A DNA stretch of 64,000 nt from contig UCMT01000005.1 in assembly GCA_900473795.1 (NCBI GenBank), forward strand, positions 1-64,000, written 5' to 3'. The notes beneath the pieces were generated by a model. The model was given only the letters and a program-made list of their open reading frames with translations. It did no database searches and was not told the DNA's origin. Each line of letters starts with the position of its first letter. Positions within the stretch are counted from its first letter, which is position 1. Below, piece by piece: positions 35,407 through 44,011 of this stretch. Source of the DNA: Hyphomicrobiales bacterium. Its GTDB lineage: Bacteria; Pseudomonadota; Alphaproteobacteria; Rhizobiales; Rhizobiaceae. Both the position numbers and the translations under genes were made by a program.

Positions 35407-37752
35407 ATGTTGATCCCTTTGACGGCCATCGTCTTCGCATTGATCGGGCTGGCGCTCGGCGCGGGCGGGCTCTGGCTCGCCGTACTCGGCGGCAGCTGGT
35501 ATTACGCGATTGCCGGCCTCGGTTTTCTCCTCACCGCCTTTCTCCTGTTCAGGCGGCGCGGCGCGGCGCTCATCGTCTACGCTCTCCTCATTCTCGGCAC
35601 GCTTGGCTGGGCGATCTGGGAAGTCGGTTTCGACTGGTGGCAGCTCGGCCCGCGCGGCGGCGTGATCATCCTGCTCGGTCTCTGGCTTCTTTTGCCCGCC
35701 ATCCGCCGCCGCCTCGGGTTTACAAGCCCGTCAGGGCAGATTTATGCGGCCGGCGCCCTGCCGCTTGCCGTCGCCGTCATCGCCGCGATCGCCGTTGCCG
35801 GCTATTCGATGATGCAGGACAGCCTCGACCGTGCCGGCGAATTGCCGGTCGCCGCGTCTGCCGCCACACCCGATCTCGGCGGCACTGTTCCGGAGGGCGA
35901 CTGGCACCAATACGGCCGCACGCCCTATGGCCAGCGCTATTCGCCGCTTGCCCAGATCACGCCGGAAAACGTCGGCACGCTGGAGGTCGCCTGGCAATAC
36001 CAGACCGGCGACGTGAAGCTGCCCGACGATGTCGGCGAAACCACCTATCAGGTGACGCCGCTGAAGGTGCGCGACACGCTCTATCTCTGCACCCCGCACA
36101 ACTGGGCGATCGCGCTCGATGCGGCGAGCGGAAAGGAGAAATGGAAATTCGATTCCAACTCCGGCATGAACCCGGACCGGCAGCACCAGACCTGCCGCGG
36201 CGTCAGCTATTATGCCGATCCGGCCGCAACCGCCGGCAGCCCTTGCGCCGAGCGCGTCTACCTGCCGACCTCGGATGCGCGCCTGATCGCGCTCGACGCC
36301 GCGAACGGCCTGGTCTGCAAGGACTTTGCCGACCAGGGCGTGCTGCATCTCGAAACGGGGATGAAATACAATCCGGCCGGCTACTATTATTCGACCTCGC
36401 CGCCGGTGATTGTGGCCGGCAAGATCATCATCGGCGGTGCCGTCAACGACAATTATTCGACCGAGGAGCAGTCCGGCGTCATCCGCGCCTTCGACGTCGA
36501 CACCGGCGCGCTGGTCTGGAACTGGGATTCGGGCAATCCGGAGGTGACAACGCCGCTGCCGCAAGGCCAGACCTACACCACCAACTCGCCGAACAGCTGG
36601 TCCGTCTCCAGCTATGACGAGAAGCTCGGGCTCGTCTATATCCCGATGGGCAACCAGGTGCCGGACCAGCTCGGCATGGGCCGCTCGGACAATGTCGAGA
36701 CATACTCCTCCTCCATCGTGGCGCTCGACATCAACACCGGCGCGGTGCGCTGGGTGCGCCAGACCGTGCATCACGACCTCTGGGACATGGACGTGCCGGC
36801 CCAGCCGGTGCTGATCGACCTCACCGGCAAGGACGGACAGCCGGTGCCGGCACTCGTCGGACCGACCAAACAGGGCGACCTCTACGTGCTCGACCGGCGG
36901 ACCGGCGAGCCGATCATCCCGATCAAGGAGATCCCCGCCCCGACCGGCGCGATCCCGGAGGATCACACGGCGCCGACGCAGCCGATCTCCGACCTTTCCT
37001 TCTCGCCGCCGCCGCTGACGGGCAAGGACATGTGGGGCGTGACGATGTTCGACCAACTCGCCTGCCGGATCAATCTGCAGCGGCTGAAATATGCGGGCCG
37101 CTACACGCCGCCGTCGCTCGAGGGCACGCTCGTCTATCCCGGCAATTTCGGCGTCTTCAACTGGGGCTCGGTGGCGGTCGATCCGGAGCGCCAGGTGATG
37201 TTCGCCATGCCGACCTATCTCGCCTTTACCTCAAGGCTCGTTCCGCGCGAGCAGATCCCGCCAAAGGAGCAGTCGCAGAAGGGGTCGGAACAGGGGCTGA
37301 ACCGCAATGACGGCGCGCCCTATGGCGTCTTCATGGGTCCCTTCCTCGGGCCGCTGAAGATCCCGTGCCAGGCACCGCCCTGGGGCTATGTCGCCGGCGT
37401 CGACCTGAAGACGGGTGAGATCGCCTACAAGCACCGCAACGGCACCGTCCATGACATGACGCCGCTGCCGCTGCCCTTCAAGGTCGGCGTGCCCGGCATC
37501 GGCGGGCCGATGATCACCAAGGGCGGTCTTGCCTTCCTCGGTGCCGCCGTCGACAACTATCTGCGCGCCTATGACCTGACGACCGGCAAGGTGCTCTGGG
37601 AGGCGCGCCTGCCCGCCGGCGGCCAGTCGACGCCGATGAGCTATGCCACCGCCGACGGCACGCAATACATCCTAATGGTCGCCGGCGGCCACGGCTCGGT
37701 CGGCACCACGCCGGGCGACTACGTCATCGCCTACAGGCTGCCGGAGGAATAG
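35407..37752 (+). CDS. gcd: Membrane-bound PQQ-dependent glucose dehydrogenase
   Basis: The product is 781 aa (E. coli Gcd is 796). Five N-terminal membrane helices (about residues 1-140) anchor an eight-bladed quinoprotein propeller in the periplasm. PQQ-family markers include WHQYGRTPYGQRYSPLAQITPENV, DVPAQPVLIDL and NWGSVAVDPERQVMFAMP. It oxidises glucose to gluconolactone and feeds electrons to ubiquinone. No pqq synthesis genes are in the window, so PQQ must come from elsewhere. GGGAGG precedes the ATG. Confidence 0.95.
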   Translation: MLIPLTAIVFALIGLALGAGGLWLAVLGGSWYYAIAGLGFLLTAFLLFRRRGAALIVYALLILGTLGWAIWEVGFDWWQLGPRGGVIILLGLWLLLPAIRRRLGFTSPSGQIYAAGALPLAVAVIAAIAVAGYSMMQDSLDRAGELPVAASAATPDLGGTVPEGDWHQYGRTPYGQRYSPLAQITPENVGTLEVAWQYQTGDVKLPDDVGETTYQVTPLKVRDTLYLCTPHNWAIALDAASGKEKWKFDSNSGMNPDRQHQTCRGVSYYADPAATAGSPCAERVYLPTSDARLIALDAANGLVCKDFADQGVLHLETGMKYNPAGYYYSTSPPVIVAGKIIIGGAVNDNYSTEEQSGVIRAFDVDTGALVWNWDSGNPEVTTPLPQGQTYTTNSPNSWSVSSYDEKLGLVYIPMGNQVPDQLGMGRSDNVETYSSSIVALDINTGAVRWVRQTVHHDLWDMDVPAQPVLIDLTGKDGQPVPALVGPTKQGDLYVLDRRTGEPIIPIKEIPAPTGAIPEDHTAPTQPISDLSFSPPPLTGKDMWGVTMFDQLACRINLQRLKYAGRYTPPSLEGTLVYPGNFGVFNWGSVAVDPERQVMFAMPTYLAFTSRLVPREQIPPKEQSQKGSEQGLNRNDGAPYGVFMGPFLGPLKIPCQAPPWGYVAGVDLKTGEIAYKHRNGTVHDMTPLPLPFKVGVPGIGGPMITKGGLAFLGAAVDNYLRAYDLTTGKVLWEARLPAGGQSTPMSYATADGTQYILMVAGGHGSVGTTPGDYVIAYRLPEE

Positions 37753-37867
37753 CTGCCGTGGGAAAACGGAAAGTGTCCGGCCCGGCGGCGCGCCGGCTGC
37801 AGACTGGTGGCAAAGTCCGGCAATCTATTGCCGCTCCACCACCTTGCCGATGTCTGCAAACGCGCGC

Positions 37868-38602
37868 TCACCGCTGCGGCCCGATCTTTCGGCGGGGTGT
37901 TGCCGTACCGAAGCCAGCTTCCCCGTCCGCGGGTGGGGTGTAGTCGTAGAGCGTCGGCGGCTCCATGGAGGCGAGGAAGATGAGATGCTCGACCAGTGGC
38001 ATCTTGCGCAGATGGTCCACCGTGTTGCGGCCACCCAGGCTCAGGGCCGGGACAAAGCCGTAGATCTCTCCCCATTCGAGGCGACCCAACCGCTCCAGCG
38101 CCTGCGGCATCATGTTCTTGAGGTTCTCGTCTTCCCAGGGTGCCATTACCGCGGCGACCCGCCCGGACAATCGCATTCCTACGATGATTTCATCGGTCCA
38201 ATACCGCTGATGTTCCTCGTCAAATTCGCGGGGCTCGATACGGACTTTGTTCATCGGAAGATTGAGACGAATGGTGGCATCGCCATACCAGATATCGATG
38301 TCGCCGAAGGCGGTATAGCCAAAAGCGATCATCCTGTCGGGGTCCAAGTCCGGATCGCCGCGAAACACATAGTCAAGCACGGGCCTAGCCAAGGCTGGAT
38401 CACACAGCCAGTATTACCCATTCGACCAACTGCACCAGCCATGATCGGCCCAGAACTGCAGCAGGTAATCGGGCAGCTTTCCCCGATAGGCTTTGATCGT
38501 CGCTTGGTCCGGCCGGTCTACCTTTTCAATCGGGCCATCTTCCTGGAGGATTTCTTTGAACCAGTCGATTTCGAAGATGTTGTAGTTTGATTGTTCCACC
38601 AT
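37868..38602 (-). pseudogene. Third Tdi-like immunity gene, broken by one in-frame stop
   Basis: The frame from ATG 38602 encodes a GAD-like N-terminus (FWADHGWCSWSNG), then TAA at 38416-38414, then continues in the same frame with YWLCDPALARPVLDYVFRGDPD to the DUF1851-like C-terminus. The intact neighbours read FWIQHGRGQWRDGLFWICDPEP at this place, so one codon (Leu in the paralogs) became a stop. Everything else is colinear over about 245 codons. Either a recent pseudogene or, less likely, read-through. It is more divergent from the other two copies than they are from each other. Confidence 0.85.
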
Positions 38603-38753
38603 CCGTTATATTCCCGTGATCGGTTTACCTGGGTAGTTGGGATCGCTCGCGCACATCCGCAGATCAACCTGCACACTTGGGCAGTTGTTTTGCGCCTGCC
38701 GTTTTGCATGTTCGACTCTCGGCCCCATAGTCCTGGCCGCAGCAAGACACGCG

Positions 38754-39500
38754 TCAATTTTCAATCAGGCGGTCATGTCCGATCGTACGAACGGATTCAT
38801 GATGGCCAAAGGCTCCCCTGCCGCCTTGTTTCGGACCAACGTAGCGTTCGAGCGTGAAGGGCCCGATCTGCGACAAAAAGCTCAGGTATTCGATAAGCCC
38901 GCCGATGGAAAAATCCTCCGCGACACCATAGCCGCCGAGGCGGAAATGCGGTGCCATTGTATAGACCTGATCGGCATTGATCGGACCCAGACGCCGGCGC
39001 ACGGCATCGAAAACAGGCTCGCCGCTGGCGGCATCGACCCAGCCTCGGAAATCGAAAACACTGGCATCGACGGCTGAGGCAACCGCCATGTCGTCATCGA
39101 ATGGAGGCACGCCCTCGACAACCTGGGTGGTGATATCCTTGGTGGTGACCGTTCCGAGATTCATTCTAAGCGAGATTAGCTTGAATTTGGGATGCCAAAT
39201 GCTGAGCGTGCCGAACGCATCGCGTAGGATGGGCACCATTTTCGCGGCATCGAACTCCGGGTCGCTGGCAAACAGCGCATGCAGGACAGGCATGATCGGC
39301 TCCGGATCGCAGATCCAGAAAAGGCCGTCGCGCCACTGGCCGCGGCCGTGCTGGATCCAAAAGTCCACCATCGCGTCCGGCAGCCTCCCGCGATAAGCCT
39401 CAGCTTCTGCGACAGAAACCTGCTCGCGATCCTGCAGCGGGCCGAATTCATCCAAGACTTCCTGCAAAGGGCGCCGTGGTTGAGGTAAGGTATTGGGCAT
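38754..39500 (-). CDS. GAD-like/DUF1851 immunity protein (Tdi-like), copy 2
   Basis: The product is 248 aa. A GAD-like domain (about residues 15-110, with LPDAMVDFWIQHGRGQWRDG) is followed by a DUF1851 domain (about 160-235, with DQVYTMAPHFRLGGYG). The A. tumefaciens Tdi immunity proteins have the same two-domain plan. By my count it differs from copy 1 at 17 of 248 positions, mostly between residues 70 and 125, which may tune toxin specificity. AGGAG precedes the ATG at 39500. Confidence 0.85.
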   Translation of the reverse strand: MPNTLPQPRRPLQEVLDEFGPLQDREQVSVAEAEAYRGRLPDAMVDFWIQHGRGQWRDGLFWICDPEPIMPVLHALFASDPEFDAAKMVPILRDAFGTLSIWHPKFKLISLRMNLGTVTTKDITTQVVEGVPPFDDDMAVASAVDASVFDFRGWVDAASGEPVFDAVRRRLGPINADQVYTMAPHFRLGGYGVAEDFSIGGLIEYLSFLSQIGPFTLERYVGPKQGGRGAFGHHESVRTIGHDRLIEN

Positions 39501-39588
39501 ATCGGCTCCTAGCTGAACAGGATTGCGGCAGATTCCTCCCCGGTTTAAGGCTGGGGTTACGGTGGCTTTGCCCGCAGCAACGCACGCG

Positions 39589-40335
39589 TCAATTTTCAAT
39601 CAGGCGGTCATGTCCGATCGTACGAACGGATTCATGATGTCCAAAGGCGCCCCTGCCGCCTTCCTTCGGATCGACGTAGCGTTCGAGCGTGAACGGCCCG
39701 ATCTGTGACAAAAAGCTCAGGTATTCGATAAACCCGCCGATTGAAAAATCCTCCGCGACACCATAGCCGCCGAGGCGGAAATGCGGCGCCATCGTATAGA
39801 CCTGATCGGCATTGATCGGACCCAGCCGCCGGCGCACGGCATCGAAAACAGGCTCGCCGCTGTCGGCATCGACCCAGCCTCGGAAATCGAAAACACTGGC
39901 ATCGACGGCTGAGGCAACCGCCATGTCGTCATCGAACGGTGGCACACCCTCGACAACTTTAGTGGTGATGTCGGTGGTGGTAACGGTGCCGAGATTCATA
40001 TTAAGGGAGATCAGCTTGAATTCCGGATGCCAGACATCCACATCGCCGAACGCATCGCGTATGAAGGGCACCATTTTCGCGGCATCGAACTCCGGATCCC
40101 CGGCAAAGAGCGCTTGCAGGACAGGCATGATCGGTTCCGGATCGCAGATCCAGAAAAGGCCGTCGCGCCATTGGCCGCGGCCGTGCTGGATCCAGAAGTC
40201 CACCATCGCGTCCGGCAGTCTGCCGCGATAAGCCTCAGCCTGTGCGACAGAAACCTGCTCGCGATCCTGCAGCGGGCCAAATTCATCCAAGACTTCCTGC
40301 AATGGGCGCCGTGGTTGAGGTAAGGTATTGGGCAT
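39589..40335 (-). CDS. GAD-like/DUF1851 immunity protein (Tdi-like), copy 1
   Basis: The product is 248 aa. It starts 8 bases after the stop of the toxin gene and is the presumed cognate immunity protein, which would bind and block the C-terminal nuclease domain in the cytoplasm. The domain layout is as in copy 2: GAD-like then DUF1851. The 835-bp offset and the conserved flanks (the AGGAG ribosome site and the CACGCGTCAATTTT 3' flank) show a direct tandem duplication. Confidence 0.87.
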   Translation of the reverse strand: MPNTLPQPRRPLQEVLDEFGPLQDREQVSVAQAEAYRGRLPDAMVDFWIQHGRGQWRDGLFWICDPEPIMPVLQALFAGDPEFDAAKMVPFIRDAFGDVDVWHPEFKLISLNMNLGTVTTTDITTKVVEGVPPFDDDMAVASAVDASVFDFRGWVDADSGEPVFDAVRRRLGPINADQVYTMAPHFRLGGYGVAEDFSIGGFIEYLSFLSQIGPFTLERYVDPKEGGRGAFGHHESVRTIGHDRLIEN

Positions 40336-40343
40336 ATCGACTC

Positions 40344-41822
40344 CTAGTTAACAACGAGGTTTACGCGCATCATCGGGCATCCGTTGCGCGCCAGTTCTTC
40401 CGCATGCCGGTCGAGCACACCGCTTCGACTGTCCGCCCGCCATTGCGGTCCGATCGAACTGTTCTCTGCTGCTCCCCCCATGCCGGATATTTCGTTTTCA
40501 TAGCCACCGGCAATCAAATCTAGTTCATGGGTTGCCGCAAGTGAAGAGAGATGGCTCTGCCACGCCGGACGCCCGTGCTGAGCAATATAGGTGCCTTGAT
40601 TGTCTCGGATATAGTCCCTCCGCGCCTGTTCCTGATGGGGAAGAGATGCGGCTCGGCGAGACGCAAGTGTTTGTTCGCGCCCCGGAATACCCGGTCGGAT
40701 CGGGGTACGTCTTTGCATGTATTCCCCGACGGTCATCCTGTTGAGACGATCCTCTTGCTCTTCGATCTGTCGTTCGAATTCCTGTCGCTTTCCGTGACTT
40801 TCGAAAGGAATTGTCTTGACCGGGCACCGCCGGTCATAGTCTTCATCAATGCGAACATTTGAGCCTGTTGGTAGCGGGACAGGTACCGGCTTGGGGTCTG
40901 GGTCAGGGTCCCGAGCCTTTTTGGTCTCTCGATATTGATAGACCTTCGCCATAGTCTGGCTGCGTATATCAGAGTCGCTGTCCCAAAATGGCAGCGCACC
41001 AATTCGCTGCTGCGCGTCACGGAGCAAGCCAAGTTCATAGTCATCTTGCGGGACAACATCCGAAAAGTTCATCTTGTTGGTGGGAAACAGCATACCGGCT
41101 GCGAATACGCCGATACCTGTCAAAACCGTGCCCAAACCAAGCCCTGCAGCAGTACCGGTCGCTGCTCCACCCGCCGTGGCAGCACCGCTGGCTGTTGCAG
41201 CACCTCCGCCTGCGAGTGCTTCGGCAGCAGGAACCGCGGCAGGCGCCAGGAACCCAAGGACCGCACCTCCTGAACCGCCCGCGTCGGTTGCCGTCTTCTT
41301 TGAGTCTGAGGCATCGGCAATTTCGATGGCCCGCAACGATCCCCTAATCGGATCATCATCCACCGGCGGGTCGTACGTCTGCGTTCCGCGCACGAAAACC
41401 GCTTCGCCGATCGTATTGCGGTTGTTCATCCAGAAACGATCGAGATGGCGGATGACGTGCGAACCTTCGGCACGCACCTGATCGGCATGGCCGATCGGCT
41501 CGCAGATGCCCTCGACCGTACCGGATTTTACGCCTTTTCGGACCCCGGGACTGTCTCCGTGCACATGGCTCGTGCAGGACCGCATGACCATGGCCTTCTG
41601 GCCCGTAAAACGGACGGACGGCGTGTAGTTCTCGTCGTGGCCGCAGAAATCCACCACCGGATAGGGAATGGCCACGACGGACGATCCGACCGGCGTCAGG
41701 CACACATCCGGAGACAGAGAAACGATGTACGCCTTATCGGTATCGCGCAGCCCCTCGCGTGGCTGCGTCGTCGTCCAGGGATCCGGATAACCGGGTTCGC
41801 CGACGTCGCGGGGAGTGGTCAT
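40344..41822 (-). CDS. DUF4150 (PAAR-like) T6SS effector with Ntox15/Tde-like DNase domain
   Basis: The product is 492 aa. Residues about 25-145 form a DUF4150/PAAR-like tip domain (SLSPDVCLTPVGSSVVAIPYP, GVKSGTVEGICEP). A Gly/Ala-rich hydrophobic stretch (about 200-250) follows, then a Pro-rich linker (DPDPDPKPVPVPLP). The C-terminal toxin (about 330-492) has the polymorphic toxin type 15 pattern: FERQIEEQEDRLNRMTVGEYM, an HELD (HxxD) motif at about 432-435, and ENSSIGPQW. In A. tumefaciens Tde effectors this HxxD domain is a DNase. The immunity gene follows directly. No vgrG, DUF2169 adaptor or T6SS core is within the window. Confidence 0.85.
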   Translation of the reverse strand: MTTPRDVGEPGYPDPWTTTQPREGLRDTDKAYIVSLSPDVCLTPVGSSVVAIPYPVVDFCGHDENYTPSVRFTGQKAMVMRSCTSHVHGDSPGVRKGVKSGTVEGICEPIGHADQVRAEGSHVIRHLDRFWMNNRNTIGEAVFVRGTQTYDPPVDDDPIRGSLRAIEIADASDSKKTATDAGGSGGAVLGFLAPAAVPAAEALAGGGAATASGAATAGGAATGTAAGLGLGTVLTGIGVFAAGMLFPTNKMNFSDVVPQDDYELGLLRDAQQRIGALPFWDSDSDIRSQTMAKVYQYRETKKARDPDPDPKPVPVPLPTGSNVRIDEDYDRRCPVKTIPFESHGKRQEFERQIEEQEDRLNRMTVGEYMQRRTPIRPGIPGREQTLASRRAASLPHQEQARRDYIRDNQGTYIAQHGRPAWQSHLSSLAATHELDLIAGGYENEISGMGGAAENSSIGPQWRADSRSGVLDRHAEELARNGCPMMRVNLVVN

Positions 41823-42160
41823 GCCGCCCCCTACTCAAGAGGTTCGGCCGCAGGCCAATTTTCGCGCGACTTCGGCAGCGGCAAGCGCGCCGGCGAAGCG
41901 ACCCTCCGCCGGCGGCCCGCCCGATCCCCAGATGACAGGAACTCGTCCATCAGCCTCTCCCCGATCCACAACCAGAATCGCAAGGCAATGAATGGTTGAA
42001 TCGCGTCATAAGTGTGGCCGGATTGGACAACTGCAGCTAAACGTGCCCCGATGGCCGCACGCAAATGCATGCAGGCGTTGGGAACCATTTCCGAGCGCGG
42101 CGAAAATCCTTTCGCCATTCACCCTTGGCTCGAGAAGAGAAAATCGCCGCGGCCGACCCG
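41823..42160. other. 338-bp gap with relic DNA upstream of the effector
   Basis: No convincing gene is seen. An open frame of 95 codons (41831-42118, minus) ends 8 bases before the effector start but lacks family features. Bases 42097-42129 match 30 of 33 bases of the DUF3175 gene's 3' end (34893-34925), including the reading frame AKGEWRKDFRR. The gap thus looks like a recombination junction at the edge of the toxin island. Confidence 0.5.
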
Positions 42161-43042
42161 TCACGCCATTGTGGCAATCAACTTGCCGACCTCGGCGAAG
42201 ATCGGCTCGAGTTCCTTCATCGGCTTTGTCGCTTCGGCGATATAGACGGAGGCCAGGATCGTGTGGCCGTCGCGCGGGCGCATGAAGCCGACGTCACCCA
42301 CCTCCCCGTGGCCGCTGGTGCCGGTCTTTTCGCCGATCGTCCAGCCCGCGGGAAGCCCTGCCCTCAGTCGCCGGCCGCCCGTCCTGTTGGCGACGAGCCA
42401 GGCGGTGAACTGGTCGCGGGATGACGGCGAAAGCACGTCTTCGAGCAGCAGTTTTCCAAGTGTGCGGATCATCGCAGCCGGCGTCGTCGTATCGCGCGGA
42501 TCGCCCGGCTTCGCCTCGTTGAGGGCGGGTTCGGTGCGGTCGAGCCGGGTCGTCTCGTCGCCGATCGAGCGCAGCCAGGCCGTCAGCCCGTCCGGTCCGC
42601 CGAAACTCGCCAGAAGCAGGTTGGCGGCGGCATTGTCGCTGTAGGTGACTGCGGCGTCGCAGAGTTCGCCGACCGTCATCGTGTCGCCGACGTGTTTTTC
42701 GGCGACCGGCGAATGGGAGTGGAGATCCGCCTTGGCAATGGCAATGCGCCGGCCGAGCTTTTCCTCGCCCTTGTCGACACGCGCCAGCACGAACGCAGCG
42801 GCAAGCGCCTTGAAGGTCGAGCACATGGCGAAACGCTCGTCCTGGCGATGGCCGAAGGAGGCGTTGCTCTTCGTATCGAGGACGCAAACGCCGAGACGAC
42901 CGCCGGTGCGCTTTTCGAGGCTCGCAAGCTGTTTGTCGATGTCTTTCCCGGCGGAAAGGGCCGGACCGGCACCGAGGCCGGCGGCGGGAAGAAGCAGACT
43001 GGAACCGATGATGAAGGAGCGGCGTTTGAGCGTGAACGACAT
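42161..43042 (-). CDS. Class A serine beta-lactamase with Tat-type signal
   Basis: The product is 293 aa. All class A motifs are present: S75-T-F-K78 (SxxK), S135-D-N137, E171-P-A-L-N175 (the general-base Glu loop) and K239-T-G241. The N-terminus KRRSFIIGSSLLLPAAGLGA suggests twin-arginine export. It hydrolyses beta-lactam rings in the periplasm; the spectrum cannot be judged. No AmpR/LysR regulator or mobile element is adjacent, so it looks like a resident chromosomal gene. GGGAGA precedes the ATG at 43042. Confidence 0.92.
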   Translation of the reverse strand: MSFTLKRRSFIIGSSLLLPAAGLGAGPALSAGKDIDKQLASLEKRTGGRLGVCVLDTKSNASFGHRQDERFAMCSTFKALAAAFVLARVDKGEEKLGRRIAIAKADLHSHSPVAEKHVGDTMTVGELCDAAVTYSDNAAANLLLASFGGPDGLTAWLRSIGDETTRLDRTEPALNEAKPGDPRDTTTPAAMIRTLGKLLLEDVLSPSSRDQFTAWLVANRTGGRRLRAGLPAGWTIGEKTGTSGHGEVGDVGFMRPRDGHTILASVYIAEATKPMKELEPIFAEVGKLIATMA

Positions 43043-43240
43043 GCGATGGGTTCTCCCGTGATGAATCTGGAAGCGACGGCAAACCATTGATAAGAATGAT
43101 GAATATTAGAGATTTCTCAACGGGTCTGCGCTGTCGCTGATCACGATCGGTAGGCAGCGAATGTGGCTGCTCTTTGCTGGAAAGATGGCGTCTCGCAATC
43201 TTGTTTTGGCCGTAAAAATTAACGGCGGCACGATTTCCGG

Positions 43241-43268
43241 TTGACAAAATTCCGGAAAAGGCGACATT
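43241..43268 (+). promoter_or_regulatory. Promoter for the GNAT leader transcript
   Basis: TTGACA (43241-43246) is followed after 16 bases by GACATT (43263-43268). Transcription would then begin close to 43275-43276, which is the A of the leader ATG. This would make the leader mRNA leaderless, as is known for trpL in S. meliloti. Confidence 0.55.
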
Positions 43269-43275
43269 GCCCGCC

Positions 43276-43326
43276 ATGATCAGAACCGCGAACATCGCCC
43301 GTTGGTATTTTACGCTGCTCCCATAG
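43276..43326 (+). CDS. Putative leader peptide rich in consecutive aromatic residues
   Basis: The 16-codon frame encodes MIRTANIARWYFTLLP. The run Trp-Tyr-Phe at codons 10-12 is the kind of control-codon cluster used in ribosome-dependent attenuation. There is no Shine-Dalgarno sequence before the ATG; the likely transcription start coincides with it. The stop at 43324-43326 is followed by the antiterminator/terminator segments and then the GNAT gene. Aromatic aminoacyl-tRNA supply, or a ribosome-targeting drug that stalls on this peptide, could be the signal. Confidence 0.6.
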   Translation: MIRTANIARWYFTLLP

Positions 43327-43328
43327 GT

Positions 43329-43398
43329 GCGGCTGACTGATCTCGTTCAACAGGCCGCCATCAGGCGGCTTTTGTTTTTGGACGGCACCTGATGGCGG
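43329..43398 (+). terminator. Attenuator: terminator hairpin with two competing pairings
   Basis: The terminator is GCCGCC (43354-43359), loop ATCA, GGCGGC (43364-43369), then TTTTGTTTTT. Competing structures: GCGGCTG (43329-43335) can pair with CAGGCCGC (43351-43358) with one bulge, which would act as antiterminator; and CCGCCATCAGG (43355-43365) is perfectly complementary over 11 bases to CCTGATGGCGG (43388-43398), just before the GNAT ribosome site. A terminated transcript would be about 100 nt. Confidence 0.7.
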
Positions 43399-43420
43399 GA
43401 AGCCATTCAGGAGCCTCGAC

Positions 43421-43924
43421 ATGCTGCAGACCGCCATTCCGACACATCATGCCCCTCCGGCCACGCGCGCGCCGATGGTGACCATCCGCGCCGTCAAGAG
43501 CCGCGACCTGGCCGAGCTTCGCGAAATGATCGCCGAGCTTGCCGCCCATCACGGCGACACCGCGGCCGTCACCCCGGAAAATCTCGAACGCGACCTGTTC
43601 GGCCGCATGCCGTGGATCACCGCGCTGGTCGCCGAGGCCGCGGGCGAACTGATCGGTTACGCCATTCTCGTGCCGCTCTACCGCGCGCAGCAGGGCGTCC
43701 GCGGCATGGAACTGCACCAGCTCTACGTTCGCCCGGCCCATCGCGGCACCGGTATCGGCCGCCATCTCGTCGGAAAGGCCCGCGAGCAGGCGCGCATGGC
43801 AGGCGCGACCTACCTCTCCGTCAGCGCTGCCACCGGCAATTTCCAGGCGCACCGCTTCTACGAATCGGAAAACTTCACGCCCGGCCCGGTGACCGGCATG
43901 CGCTATCTGCAGACGCTCGCGTGA
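43421..43924 (+). CDS. GNAT family N-acetyltransferase
   Basis: The product is 167 aa. It has a complete GNAT fold: VTIRAVKSRDLAELREMIAEL at the start, the acetyl-CoA loop HQLYVRPAHRGTGIGRHLVGKA (Q/RxxGxG as RGTGIG) and NFQAHRFYESENF near the end. The first 18 residues are extra to the family core, so translation may begin at the ATG before VTIRAV (43475). The substrate is unknown. Expression seems controlled by the upstream leader peptide and terminator. Confidence 0.88.
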   Translation: MLQTAIPTHHAPPATRAPMVTIRAVKSRDLAELREMIAELAAHHGDTAAVTPENLERDLFGRMPWITALVAEAAGELIGYAILVPLYRAQQGVRGMELHQLYVRPAHRGTGIGRHLVGKAREQARMAGATYLSVSAATGNFQAHRFYESENFTPGPVTGMRYLQTLA

Positions 43925-44011
43925 GGCGGCGGATTTCGAGGCTCCACGGCGATCGGCGCGTCCCACAGAACGCGCCTTGCCATCACAACAGGGATGGAAT
44001 CAAAGGCCAGT

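Noticed and set aside
41831-42118. 95-codon frame directly upstream of the effector as a T6SS adaptor
   Set aside because: It lacks DUF2169 or DUF1795-type features, is far too short, and its 5' part is relic DNA read in another frame.
42161-43042. Beta-lactamase as a recently acquired mobile resistance gene
   Set aside because: No integron, transposon or plasmid marks are present, GC and codon use match the neighbours, and class A enzymes with Tat-like signals occur in rhizobial chromosomes.
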